Assembly (NCBI GenBank): GCA_903881265.1
Contig: CAIRSV010000266.1
Span: 1 to 14,340, forward strand
Direction of reading: 5' to 3'
Length of the DNA: 14,340 nt
From: an uncultured Bacteroidota bacterium
GTDB lineage: Bacteria > Bacteroidota > Bacteroidia > Chitinophagales > Chitinophagaceae
The notes below the pieces were generated by a model. It was not told where the DNA came from. It worked only from the letters and a program-made list of their open reading frames with translations, and did no database searches. Shown piece by piece: positions 6,911 to 14,266 of this stretch. Both the position numbers and the translations under genes were made by a program. Position 1 is the first letter of the stretch. Each line of letters starts with the position of its first letter.

Positions 6911-7783
6911 ATGCAAGTACTAAAGAAGTTTGGCGTATTCATCATCATTTGCCTTTTGGCGGGATTAACGTCCTATGCCAAAACGAAAGGCTCACACCAC
7001 AAAAACACCGGGAAGGAAAAGATTCGCAAAGAGGCGTCCATCTCGAAGAATCATCAAAAACAGAAATCAACGACGAGTAAAAAATCAATTAGCAAGTCAA
7101 CACACAAAACTCGTCATACTGCTAAAGCTCCTATTCAGTCTGCCACTGCAGATTTTCAATCAAAAGAGCTTAATACTGCAACAACTAACGCTAACCCGTT
7201 GACAATAGAAAATCCTATTGCATTAAAAAAAGAAACGACACCTAATACGGTAGTCACTATTGACAAAGATCTTTTTTATACAAGAACTGTCACAAAAACT
7301 ATTTTACCAAAGAAAGAAACAACGGGTACTGCGTTCAGTTCCTCTGTGATGGATTGGGTAAAGGATAAGTATTCATGTATGATTGAAGTGCTTCCTAACC
7401 AAATATCCAATGTGATGCTTTATCGCTTTATTGATGATTGGTATGGCGTGAAGTATCGAATGGGTGGAGATACAAAAAAAGGAGTTGATTGCAGTGCATT
7501 TGTGCAAACATTGTATAAATACGTTTTTGGTTTAGATCTTTTACGAACGGCCTGTCTTCAATTTGATGCATCAGAACTCATTACAAATCCTGCCGATTTA
7601 AAGGAAGGAGATCTTGTTTTTTTCAAGGTTAAGTCGTCTCATATTTCTCACGTAGGCGTTTATTTGAGAAACAACTTTTTTGTTCATTCGGCGTCTAGCA
7701 AAGGTGTGTCTATCGCTAATCTCTCTAGTGCCTATTGGTCTAAGTATTTTGCAGGCGGTGGACGGATACTTCCAAAATCTTAA
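6911..7783 (+). CDS. Secreted NlpC/P60 family peptidoglycan hydrolase (C40 peptidase)
   Basis: The 290-aa product is a likely cell-wall endopeptidase, cutting stem peptides in the periplasm or at the surface. Residues 1-23 are a signal peptide (KK then a hydrophobic core, probable cleavage after SYA). Residues about 24-75 form a very Lys/Ser/Thr-rich, disordered linker. The C-terminal NlpC/P60 domain (about 175-290) contains the catalytic cysteine in GVDCSAF (Cys194), the histidine in ISHVGVYL (His247) and a third polar residue in FVHSAS (His259), plus LKEGDLVFF and the RTA motif. There is no lipobox, so it is secreted rather than lipid-anchored. The ATG at 6911 is chosen because the signal peptide starts there and a promoter box sits just upstream. 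A terminator follows at 7807-7840. Confidence 0.92.
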   Translation: MQVLKKFGVFIIICLLAGLTSYAKTKGSHHKNTGKEKIRKEASISKNHQKQKSTTSKKSISKSTHKTRHTAKAPIQSATADFQSKELNTATTNANPLTIENPIALKKETTPNTVVTIDKDLFYTRTVTKTILPKKETTGTAFSSSVMDWVKDKYSCMIEVLPNQISNVMLYRFIDDWYGVKYRMGGDTKKGVDCSAFVQTLYKYVFGLDLLRTACLQFDASELITNPADLKEGDLVFFKVKSSHISHVGVYLRNNFFVHSASSKGVSIANLSSAYWSKYFAGGGRILPKS

Positions 7784-7806
7784 TCGTTCTATTTAAAAAT
7801 ATACAA

Positions 7807-7840
7807 CCATTTCAGTTCATAGCGAAATGGCTTTCTTTTT
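7807..7840 (+). terminator. Intrinsic terminator after the NlpC/P60 gene
   Basis: CCATTTC (7807-7813) and GAAATGG (7824-7830) form a 7-bp stem with a 10-base loop, followed by CTTTCTTTTT (7831-7840). The flanking TATACAA and TTGTATA can extend the pairing. Confidence 0.7.
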
Positions 7841-7888
7841 GTATAAAAACCTTTGATTGTTGATAGTTCGTTCAAAGATTAGTCAGGC

Positions 7889-7896
7889 TATATTTG
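7889..7896 (+). promoter_or_regulatory. -7 promoter box for the thyA operon
   Basis: TATATTTG is a perfect TAnnTTTG box; TTCG (7867-7870) lies 18 bases upstream as a possible -33 element. The leader to the ATG at 7929 would be about 25-28 bases. Confidence 0.5.
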
Positions 7897-7928
7897 AAGT
7901 TCCATGTCGCCCGTTTTAGTTTTACAAC

Positions 7929-8723
7929 ATGCAGCAATATCATACTCTTTTAGAACACATCCTTCAAAACGGGGCCGAGAAAAGTGACAGAACCGGTACA
8001 GGAACACGAAGTTGCTTTGGGTATCAAATGCGATTTGATCTAAGTAAAGGGTTTCCGATGGTGACCACCAAAAAGCTTCATCTGAAGTCGATTATTTATG
8101 AATTACTTTGGTTTATCAAAGGAGATACAAATGTGAAGTATTTGCAAGACCACGGAGTTAAGATTTGGGATGAATGGGCCAATGAACATGGTGACCTTGG
8201 GCCTGTGTATGGAAAACAATGGCGAAGCTGGGGAGGTAAAAATGGCCAAACATTTGATCAGTTAAATGATGTCATTCAGCAATTGAAGACGAATCCCGAT
8301 AGCCGTCGTATGCTTGTTAGCGCATGGAATGTTGGTGAATTAGCCGAAATGGCCCTTATGCCTTGTCATACCGTTTTTCAATTTTATGTAGCCAATGGCA
8401 AACTGAGTTGTCAACTTTATCAACGAAGTGCGGATGTCTTTTTAGGTGTACCATTCAATATTGCGTCCTATGCGTTGCTGACATTGATGATTGCGCAAAT
8501 TTGTCAATTACAACCCGGCGAGTTTATTCATACCTTTGGGGATGTTCATTTGTATAATAACCACATTGAACAGGCGACACTTCAATTGAGTAGAACGCCC
8601 TACCCTTTGCCAAGCATACATATCAATCCTGAAAGGCAACACATCGAAGATTTTGTCTTTGAAGATTTTGAATTACTCAATTATCAATGTCATCCTCATA
8701 TCAAAGCGGATGTGGCGATTTAG
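7929..8723 (+). CDS. thyA: Thymidylate synthase
   Basis: ThyA methylates dUMP to dTMP with methylene-tetrahydrofolate, releasing dihydrofolate; it is a cytoplasmic homodimer. The protein is 264 aa, the same as E. coli ThyA, and residue numbering matches without gaps: catalytic Cys146 (MPCHTVFQF), Arg21, Arg126-Arg127 (DSRR), Asp169, Asn177 (GVPFNIASY), His207 and Tyr209, with the C-terminal ADVAI. The ATG at 7929 gives the expected MQQYHTLLEHIL start. It is the first gene of a thyA-folA-methyltransferase run, 45 bases before folA, which recycles the dihydrofolate it makes. Confidence 0.99.
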   Translation: MQQYHTLLEHILQNGAEKSDRTGTGTRSCFGYQMRFDLSKGFPMVTTKKLHLKSIIYELLWFIKGDTNVKYLQDHGVKIWDEWANEHGDLGPVYGKQWRSWGGKNGQTFDQLNDVIQQLKTNPDSRRMLVSAWNVGELAEMALMPCHTVFQFYVANGKLSCQLYQRSADVFLGVPFNIASYALLTLMIAQICQLQPGEFIHTFGDVHLYNNHIEQATLQLSRTPYPLPSIHINPERQHIEDFVFEDFELLNYQCHPHIKADVAI

Positions 8724-8768
8724 CATATTACAGTTTGTACTATTAAACATTTATACTTCACAGAAGGA

Positions 8769-9272
8769 ATGACATTATCCATTATCGTAGCCATATCAAC
8801 CAATAACGTTATCGGAACCGATAATCAACTACCATGGCACTTGCCAGCAGATTTGCAATACTTTAAATCGCTTACTGTGGATCATCCCATACTGATGGGC
8901 CGAAAAACATATGATTCAATCGGTCGCCCTTTACCAAAACGTACCAATATCGTTATTACAAGAGACCAATCCTTCCATCACGATGGACTTCAAATTACAC
9001 ACAGCATTGACGAAGCCATTGATTTTTGTAGAGCAAAAAATTTTGATGAGGTTTTTATCATTGGCGGTGATACAATCTATAATCAAACCATTCATTTAGC
9101 TGATAAATTATACATTACTCGTGTTGAGACCCACATAGAAAATGGCACAGCGTTCTTTCCGCTTATTGATATGAATCAATGGAAACTTATTTCTTCCGAG
9201 GAACGAAAATCAGATGAAAAGAATACAATGGATATGATATTTGAGGTGTATGAAAAAGCAAGTATTCATTGA
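8769..9272 (+). CDS. folA: Dihydrofolate reductase
   Basis: FolA reduces dihydrofolate to tetrahydrofolate with NADPH and is the target of trimethoprim. At 167 aa it is of usual length. Visible are SIIVAISTNNVIGTDNQLPW, the catalytic Asp28 in LPADLQYFK, MGRKTYDSIG with the NADPH-binding arginine, and FIIGGDTIY, a variant of the usual IGGGEIY/IGGAQIY with Asp in place of the third glycine. The pair thyA-folA is a common arrangement because one enzyme makes the other's substrate. Its TGA overlaps the ATG of the next gene (TGATG). Confidence 0.98.
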   Translation: MTLSIIVAISTNNVIGTDNQLPWHLPADLQYFKSLTVDHPILMGRKTYDSIGRPLPKRTNIVITRDQSFHHDGLQITHSIDEAIDFCRAKNFDEVFIIGGDTIYNQTIHLADKLYITRVETHIENGTAFFPLIDMNQWKLISSEERKSDEKNTMDMIFEVYEKASIH

Positions 9273-10060
9273 TGAAATACTTTTTTCTACTGAAGCAATA
9301 TGTGTTGTATCGATTGAAGGCTAAATCAGCGCACGGTATCCATTCACCTTTTGTGTATGATTTTATCGAAACGGTACTCAAGGATCAACGTACCTATTAT
9401 GCCTTTGAAGAAATTGCATCAATACGAAACGTCTTACTCCAAGATACTACGTCAATCAATGTAGAGGATTTAGGCGCAGGCTCGTTGCATAAAAGCGTCA
9501 CGAAACGCCGTGTCAAAGACATTGCCCAACATGCTGCACGAAATGAAAAATTTGGAAAACTTCTTTTTAGGATCGTTGAAAAATATCAATATAAAAATAT
9601 GCTAGAGCTTGGTACGTCGCTTGGCATCGGTACGTCATATATTGCAAGTGCCGCAAAAGACGGTCAGGTTATTACAATTGAAGGATGCAATGACATTGCT
9701 GATAAAGCGACAGAAACATTCGCCTCCCTTTCGCTCACTCATATTCGTCAACGAAGAGGGAATTTTGATCAAGTCCTCACTCCTATCCTTCAACAACCCC
9801 CATCCTTTGATCTAATTATTATCGATGGTAATCATAGGGAAGAAGCAACCCTTGCTTATTTCAACGAAATTATGCCATTTATTAAGGATGACACCTTGCT
9901 TATTTTTGATGATATTCATTGGAGCCGAGGTATGCATAAAGCTTGGCAAACCATTCATTCAGATCAACGAGTTAGACTCAGTATTGATTTGTTCTTTTTT
10001 GGTTTGGTCTTCTTTAAAAAGGACTTCAAGGAAAAGCAACACTTTACCTTGAAATATTAA
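9272..10060 (+). CDS. Class I SAM-dependent methyltransferase (O-methyltransferase-like)
   Basis: The 262-aa protein has a SAM-binding Rossmann core: motif I LELGTSLGIGTSYIA (about 111-125), the acidic ribose-binding position in TIEGC (about 136-139), FDLIIIDGNHR (about 179-189) and FDDIHWS (about 212-218), the pattern of the Methyltransf_24/O-methyltransferase group. The N-terminal 100 residues, starting with an AHGIHSPFVYDF motif, are an extra helical region. The substrate is unknown. The ATG at 9272 overlaps the folA stop, so translation is probably coupled; a TTG three bases upstream is an unlikely start. The stop is shared in the opposite direction with the end of the DUF2062 remnant. 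Confidence 0.85.
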   Translation: MKYFFLLKQYVLYRLKAKSAHGIHSPFVYDFIETVLKDQRTYYAFEEIASIRNVLLQDTTSINVEDLGAGSLHKSVTKRRVKDIAQHAARNEKFGKLLFRIVEKYQYKNMLELGTSLGIGTSYIASAAKDGQVITIEGCNDIADKATETFASLSLTHIRQRRGNFDQVLTPILQQPPSFDLIIIDGNHREEATLAYFNEIMPFIKDDTLLIFDDIHWSRGMHKAWQTIHSDQRVRLSIDLFFFGLVFFKKDFKEKQHFTLKY

Positions 10061-10580
10061 TATTTTTTTTTATAGTTCATTCGCCATTTCAAAAGAAGAT
10101 ACGTGATGATGAATGTTACTAATCCACCGACAATGGCTAATACTGTTCCTCGATAAAGAACTCTTTCCCGGTTTGAGCAACCTGCTGCCATTGTATTTGA
10201 TGGAAATCAATTTTCCAAGTTGGATTCCTGAATAATAATTTTCCTGTGGCCAAACTAGCTGCCCAAATCACTGGAGGAAAAATACTGATATTGGCCGCTA
10301 GAATGAATAAGGTCTTATTCATTCTAATCATAATAGCTAATGGAATACCGATAAGCAATTGAAATCCCCAGATTGGAACTATACCCATAAACACGCCAAA
10401 TCCTGCCGAGGCAGCTCGTTCAAATGACGATTCAGCAGGATTGAATAATAATTCCCTAAGTCCTTGCTTAATCCCTTTTTGACGAAGTGAAGTGATGATT
10501 AGATTTCTAGGTTTTATATACAGAAACGCTATAATAACTAGCACTGAATTAAGAAGACTGATACGCACAAATACGATGCG
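10057..10580 (-). pseudogene. Broken DUF2062 membrane protein, remnant of a GT2-DUF2062 fusion
   Basis: The main frame (10568-10137, GTG start) shows a DUF2062 domain: NPAESSFERAASAGFGVFMG, VPIWGFQLLIGIPLA and an LAANISIFPPVI segment. It stops early at FFIEEQY. Reading one base back from about 10152-10160 (a TTCTTTA run on this strand) continues in-frame as YRGTVLAIVGGLVTFIITYL and ends at a TAA at 10059-10057, the hydrophobic C-terminal segment the family normally has. So one base was lost, or a -1 frameshift or sequencing error is present. The N-terminus, RISLLNSVLVIIAFLYIKPR, is what usually joins a family 2 glycosyltransferase to DUF2062. Here it follows directly after the stop of an unrelated small gene, so the glycosyltransferase half is missing. 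There is no ATG start. Integral membrane; probably non-functional. Confidence 0.7.
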
Positions 10581-10763
10581 TTATGCTTGATTAATAACTC
10601 TACAAACTCTTTGAAGTCTTGGCTGAACATTTTTATCAAATTTAATGTACTGTGAGCGAAGCAATTCAATAGTTTCTAATCGATCTTTATAACTCCTTGT
10701 CTGCCAAAAAACATAGTCAGATTGTTTATCTTTAAGATGCATTATTTTGACTACTTTTTCCAT
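10581..10763 (-). CDS. Orphan 60-aa protein of a putative nucleotidyltransferase-linked family
   Basis: The sequence MEKVVKIMHLKDK, then DYVFWQTRSYKDRLETIELL and a QRVCRVINQA tail fits a small soluble Bacteroidetes protein family with pattern KVIKI...W...ERLxxIExLRxQYI...QRVxRVI. From memory these are usually followed by a DUF6036-type nucleotidyltransferase, suggesting a toxin-antitoxin-like pair; some databases misname them as toxin-secretion proteins. No nucleotidyltransferase follows here; the next frame is the DUF2062 remnant 12 bases on. It looks complete. A perfect -7 box lies only four bases upstream of the ATG at 10763, so the message is leaderless or the real start is the ATG at codon 8 (10742). 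Confidence 0.65.
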   Translation of the reverse strand: MEKVVKIMHLKDKQSDYVFWQTRSYKDRLETIELLRSQYIKFDKNVQPRLQRVCRVINQA

Positions 10764-10767
10764 CAGA

Positions 10768-10775
10768 CAAATATA
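10768..10775 (-). promoter_or_regulatory. -7 promoter box for the 60-aa gene
   Basis: The minus strand reads TATATTTG, a perfect TAnnTTTG box, followed by TCTG and the ATG. This spacing implies a leaderless or nearly leaderless transcript. Confidence 0.5.
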
Positions 10776-10862
10776 AGTAAAAAATAAGGCAGAACATCTT
10801 TTGGGCCACTAAAGTATCGACTGATATTTAGCTTCATCGACGCATGCACGCGGTAGAACTTT

Positions 10863-11060
10863 TTATGATTGATACCTTTCTTCCCGCATCGTCTCGACAA
10901 ACGTAAACATCACGCGCCTGCAATCAAACTGTCGGACGTTGAGCATGTATGAACCCAATTTCAATGAGTAAATGAATTCAACACATTCGTATGTCGCCTC
11001 CCCTATTAACTTTGTTGAAACCTTTATCTTATCCGTGTTTACGCCAATAGCGTTTGCCAT
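10863..11060 (-). CDS. Doubtful 65-aa hypothetical protein
   Basis: An open frame begins at an ATG inside the last codons of the SET-domain gene (32-base overlap, different frame) and runs 65 codons. I recognise no motif, no signal peptide and no membrane segment. The 10864-11028 stretch otherwise has no gene, so the frame may be real and translationally coupled to the SET gene, or chance. Kept only because the interval would otherwise be blank. Confidence 0.2.
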   Translation of the reverse strand: MANAIGVNTDKIKVSTKLIGEATYECVEFIYSLKLGSYMLNVRQFDCRRVMFTFVETMREERYQS

Positions 11061-11457
11061 AACTACAAAAAATTTCCTGATAGGCTTTTATATTGCGAGT
11101 GGCAATAAGGCCAACCCTATTTTCTTCATCTAAGGCAATCTGTGCATTGTTTTTATGCGCTGAACCTGATACACCTAAGGCATCATTCGCATACTTGGCA
11201 AAACATTTTGTCTTCATTGAATCAATTATACTACCATCTAATAATTCGATGAAATACTTGTCTTGATCCTTATCGACACGAATCTGTACTTGTCGATCGG
11301 TCAGCAACTCACCTTTGAAAATAGAAATGATTTCACCCTTAAAGATATCAATGGCAGTGTATAACCCCTTGCCTGCTCCCGCAATTTGTGAAGGATGTAT
11401 ATATAAATAATCCGACTCAGGTGCTTCGATCACATTATTATCAACTGGTTTTCTCAT
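11029..11457 (-). CDS. Compact SET-domain protein (putative lysine methyltransferase)
   Basis: The 142-aa product is almost only a SET domain. SET motif I appears as IAGAGKGLYTAIDIFKGEII (25-44). The usual NHxxxPN motif is replaced by FAKYANDALG (86-95), with NNAQIAL (103-109) downstream. It ends with GLIATRNIKAYQEIFCSYG then KRYW (116-138), the region containing the catalytic tyrosine of SET enzymes. There are no pre-SET or post-SET zinc-binding cysteine clusters. SET enzymes methylate lysines on proteins; bacterial targets are poorly known, and I cannot name one here. The ATG at 11457 is the only good start; no clear TAnnTTTG box was found in front of it. Confidence 0.85.
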   Translation of the reverse strand: MRKPVDNNVIEAPESDYLYIHPSQIAGAGKGLYTAIDIFKGEIISIFKGELLTDRQVQIRVDKDQDKYFIELLDGSIIDSMKTKCFAKYANDALGVSGSAHKNNAQIALDEENRVGLIATRNIKAYQEIFCSYGKRYWRKHG

Positions 11458-11845
11458 TGAATCTGCTTTATCCTTGATTGGATCTCAGTTCGCTCAACCC
11501 GCATCATCGATAGGTTGACTGACTGTATACATTTAAGGCTGCAAATGAAATACATTAATCAGTAACAAATCAAATTATTTTTATTGAAGGATTGTAGGTT
11601 GATGAAAGCATCATAAACCTAGAGTCAGAACAAGATTTTTTTGAGGTTTTCGCTATTTAAATAATTCACTTGTCAATTAAAAAAAAGAACCTATTTTTTT
11701 AACTTATAACTGATAAACTTTCTTAGTGCGGTTGAAGTATGATGCATTGAACACATTGTTGTAAGTTTGCACTCAACGATGTAAAATCGCTGCGATGACG
11801 ATGGTTATCGATTAAATTTTGCAAAAAATTCGTAATCTTATTAAA
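11458..11845. other. Divergent non-coding region between the SET gene and katG
   Basis: This 388-base, AT-rich gap must hold the promoters of both divergent genes. I see no gene in it. TTAAAAAAAAGAACC followed by TATTTTTTTAA (about 11678-11702) is an A/T-only inverted repeat. TTATAACTGATAAA (about 11704-11717) is only a poor match to a PerR box. A perfect palindrome lies at 11786-11796. A TAAATTTTG near 11813-11821 is an imperfect -7 box for katG. Confidence 0.45.
11786..11796. promoter_or_regulatory. Small palindrome upstream of katG
   Basis: ATCGC-T-GCGAT is a perfect 5-1-5 palindrome 50 bases before the katG ATG and about 17 bases before a weak -7 box, the position expected for an operator. 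It matches no regulator site I can name. Confidence 0.25.
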
Positions 11846-14080
11846 ATGGAAGAACAAACACATTCAAGCAAATCAGCCGACACGAACAGTGAAAGTAAAT
11901 GCCCGTTTAGCAGTGGCATCATTAAACAAAGTGCCGGCGGTGGCACTCGTAACCGCGACTGGTGGCCTAATCAACTAAAATTAAATATCCTTCGACAACA
12001 TTCATCCGTGTCGAATCCGATGGATGAAGGCTTTAACTATGCAGCAGAATTCAAGAGCCTCGATTTAGACGCAGTCAAAAAAGACATCATCGATTTGATG
12101 ACGACATCACAAGATTGGTGGCCTGCAGATTATGGTCACTATGGCCCTTTCTTTATTCGTATGGCTTGGCATAGCGCCGGTACCTATCGTACATCTGATG
12201 GACGCGGTGGTGCTGGTGCTGGCACACAACGCTTTGCACCCTTGAATAGCTGGCCCGATAATACCAACCTCGATAAAGCGCGGTTATTGCTTTGGCCGAT
12301 CAAACAAAAATATGGTCGTAAACTTTCATGGGCCGATCTTATGATACTTGCCGGTAATTGTGCCCTCGAATCAATGGGTTTCAAGACCTTTGGTTTTGGC
12401 GGTGGTCGTGAAGATGTGTGGGAACCTGAAGAAGATATCTATTGGGGCACTGAAGCTGAATGGTTAGGCGATAAACGTTATGCCGCAGATCGTGAATTGG
12501 AAAATCCATTAGCTGCTGTTCAAATGGGCCTTATTTATGTAAACCCAGAAGGGCCTAATGGTCATCCCGATCCAATGGCTTCTGCGCGAGATATACGTGA
12601 AACCTTTGGTCGTATGGCCATGAATGATGAAGAAACAGTCGCCTTGATTGCTGGCGGTCATACCTTCGGAAAAACACACGGTGCTGCCGATCCAGGTAAG
12701 TTTGTCGGTGCCGAACCTGCCGCAGCTGGCATTGAAGAGCAAGGTATGGGTTGGAAAAATACCTTCGGTAGCGGTAAGGGTGAAGATACTATTACAAGCG
12801 GACTTGAAGGCGCGTGGACAACGACACCTACTCAATGGAGTAATAATTATTTTGAGAATATGTTTGGGTATGAGTGGGAACTTACTAAAAGCCCTGCCGG
12901 TGCTCATCAATGGAAACCAAAGGATAATGGCGGTGCAGACACTGTGCCTGATGCACATAATGCTGCTAAACGTCACGCACCTACTATGTTAACAGCTGAT
13001 CTTGCGTTGCGTGTCGATCCAGCGTATGAAAAAATCTCAAGACGCTTTTACGAAAATCCCGATCAGTTTGCGGATGCGTTTGCACGTGCTTGGTTTAAAC
13101 TGACACATCGTGATATGGGCCCAATCGCTCGATACCTTGGAGCTGATGTACCAAAAGAAGAATTAATTTGGCAAGATCCTATTCCTGCTAGCACTCAATC
13201 GCATCTTGATGCGCACGATATTGCTGCATTAAAAAAACATATTCTCGCTGCTGGATTGACCGTCTCTCAATTAGTATCAACAGCTTGGGCTTCGGCATCA
13301 ACGTTCCGCAATTCGGATAAACGAGGTGGTAGCAATGGTGCTCGTATTCGTCTCGCTCCTCAGAAAGACTGGAAAGCAAACAATCCAACACAATTAGCCA
13401 CAGTCTTGGCCAACTTAGAGGCAATTCAAACAACCTTCAATGCGGCACAATCAGAAGGCAAGATGATTTCAATGGCTGATTTAATAGTACTAGCAGGATG
13501 TGTTGGTATTGAACAAGCCGCAACATTAGCGGGACATACAATCGAAGTGCCTTTTACAGCTGGTCGTGCTGATGCCTCACAAGGACAAACAGATGTTGAG
13601 TCGTTCGCTGTACTTGAACCATTGGCTGACGGTTTCCGCAATTATATGAAATCGCGTTATACCGCGTCAGCTGAAGAAATGTTGATTGATAAAGCTCAAT
13701 TGATGACACTCAGTGCGCCTGAGATGACTGCGTTGATAGGTGGAATGCGAGTTCTTAATACCAACTTTAACGGCTCTCAATACGGGGTGTTTACCAATCG
13801 TCCTGAAGTACTTAGCAACGATTACTTTGTAAACTTGCTTGATATGAATACGACTTGGAAATCGACCACAGATGCGCAAGAAGTATTTGAAGGTCGTGAT
13901 CGTAAAACAGGAGAATTGAAATGGACAGGTACTCGAGTGGATTTGATTTTTGGTTCAAACTCAGAACTTCGTGCATTGGCAGAAGTATATGCGTGTAGTG
14001 ATGCACAAGGTAAATTTGTCAAAGACTTTGTCGCTGCTTGGACTAAAGTAATGAACCTTGATCGTTTTGATCTAGCATAA
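11846..14080 (+). CDS. katG: Catalase-peroxidase
   Basis: KatG is a bifunctional haem enzyme that removes hydrogen peroxide by catalase and peroxidase reactions. The 744-aa protein has the family's usual length and two-domain duplication. On the distal haem side are Arg105, Trp108 and His109 (RMAWHSAGTYR). With Tyr231 (GLIYVNPEGP) and Met257 (FGRMAMND), Trp108 can form the Met-Tyr-Trp adduct needed for catalase activity. The proximal haem ligand is His272 (AGGHTFGKTHGA), and the ARYLG segment carries the mobile arginine. The C-terminal, haem-free domain ends MNLDRFDLA. There is no signal peptide, so it is cytoplasmic. The ATG at 11846 is chosen over a TTG at 11819, which overlaps a probable promoter box. 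A strong terminator follows, so it is transcribed alone. Confidence 0.98.
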   Translation: MEEQTHSSKSADTNSESKCPFSSGIIKQSAGGGTRNRDWWPNQLKLNILRQHSSVSNPMDEGFNYAAEFKSLDLDAVKKDIIDLMTTSQDWWPADYGHYGPFFIRMAWHSAGTYRTSDGRGGAGAGTQRFAPLNSWPDNTNLDKARLLLWPIKQKYGRKLSWADLMILAGNCALESMGFKTFGFGGGREDVWEPEEDIYWGTEAEWLGDKRYAADRELENPLAAVQMGLIYVNPEGPNGHPDPMASARDIRETFGRMAMNDEETVALIAGGHTFGKTHGAADPGKFVGAEPAAAGIEEQGMGWKNTFGSGKGEDTITSGLEGAWTTTPTQWSNNYFENMFGYEWELTKSPAGAHQWKPKDNGGADTVPDAHNAAKRHAPTMLTADLALRVDPAYEKISRRFYENPDQFADAFARAWFKLTHRDMGPIARYLGADVPKEELIWQDPIPASTQSHLDAHDIAALKKHILAAGLTVSQLVSTAWASASTFRNSDKRGGSNGARIRLAPQKDWKANNPTQLATVLANLEAIQTTFNAAQSEGKMISMADLIVLAGCVGIEQAATLAGHTIEVPFTAGRADASQGQTDVESFAVLEPLADGFRNYMKSRYTASAEEMLIDKAQLMTLSAPEMTALIGGMRVLNTNFNGSQYGVFTNRPEVLSNDYFVNLLDMNTTWKSTTDAQEVFEGRDRKTGELKWTGTRVDLIFGSNSELRALAEVYACSDAQGKFVKDFVAAWTKVMNLDRFDLA

Positions 14081-14104
14081 GAATAATACGGCTTGTACAT
14101 AATC

Positions 14105-14140
14105 AAAAAAGGTGGTCATTATAGCAGACCACTTTTTTTT
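14105..14140 (+). terminator. Strong intrinsic terminator after katG
   Basis: AAAAAAGGTGGTC (14105-14117) pairs with GACCAC plus the T-run (14127-14139), closing a 9-base loop with a core GTGGTC/GACCAC stem. The A-run before and T-run after make it usable on both strands. Confidence 0.85.
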
Positions 14141-14238
14141 TATAATTGCTTGATGGCTTCCATAAACAAACAATTTCTATATCTTCAAGCATAAAAAAAT
14201 CAATGCAATGCTTTCTGTGAGAAAATGAATGCAAAGGT

Positions 14239-14246
14239 TATCTTTG
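14239..14246 (+). promoter_or_regulatory. -7 promoter box for the YajQ-family gene
   Basis: TATCTTTG is a perfect TAnnTTTG box. The ATG at 14267 lies 20 bases downstream, giving a leader of about 14 bases. A TTCTG (14213-14217) is a possible but weak -33 element. Confidence 0.55.
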
Positions 14247-14266
14247 TGCTACTAAACTAAAAAACT

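Noticed and set aside
5759..10060. A single operon linking dxs, transaldolase, the hydrolase and thyA-folA
   Set aside because: Strands differ, there are gaps of 200-500 bases, a clear terminator at 7807-7840 and separate promoter boxes.
11704..11718. PerR-like box TTATAACTGATAAA upstream of katG
   Set aside because: Only about 9 of 14 informative positions fit and the right half-site is poor; too weak to report as a site.
11819..11845. TTG start giving KatG nine extra residues
   Set aside because: The ATG at 11846 gives the expected length, and the TTG overlaps a possible -7 box.
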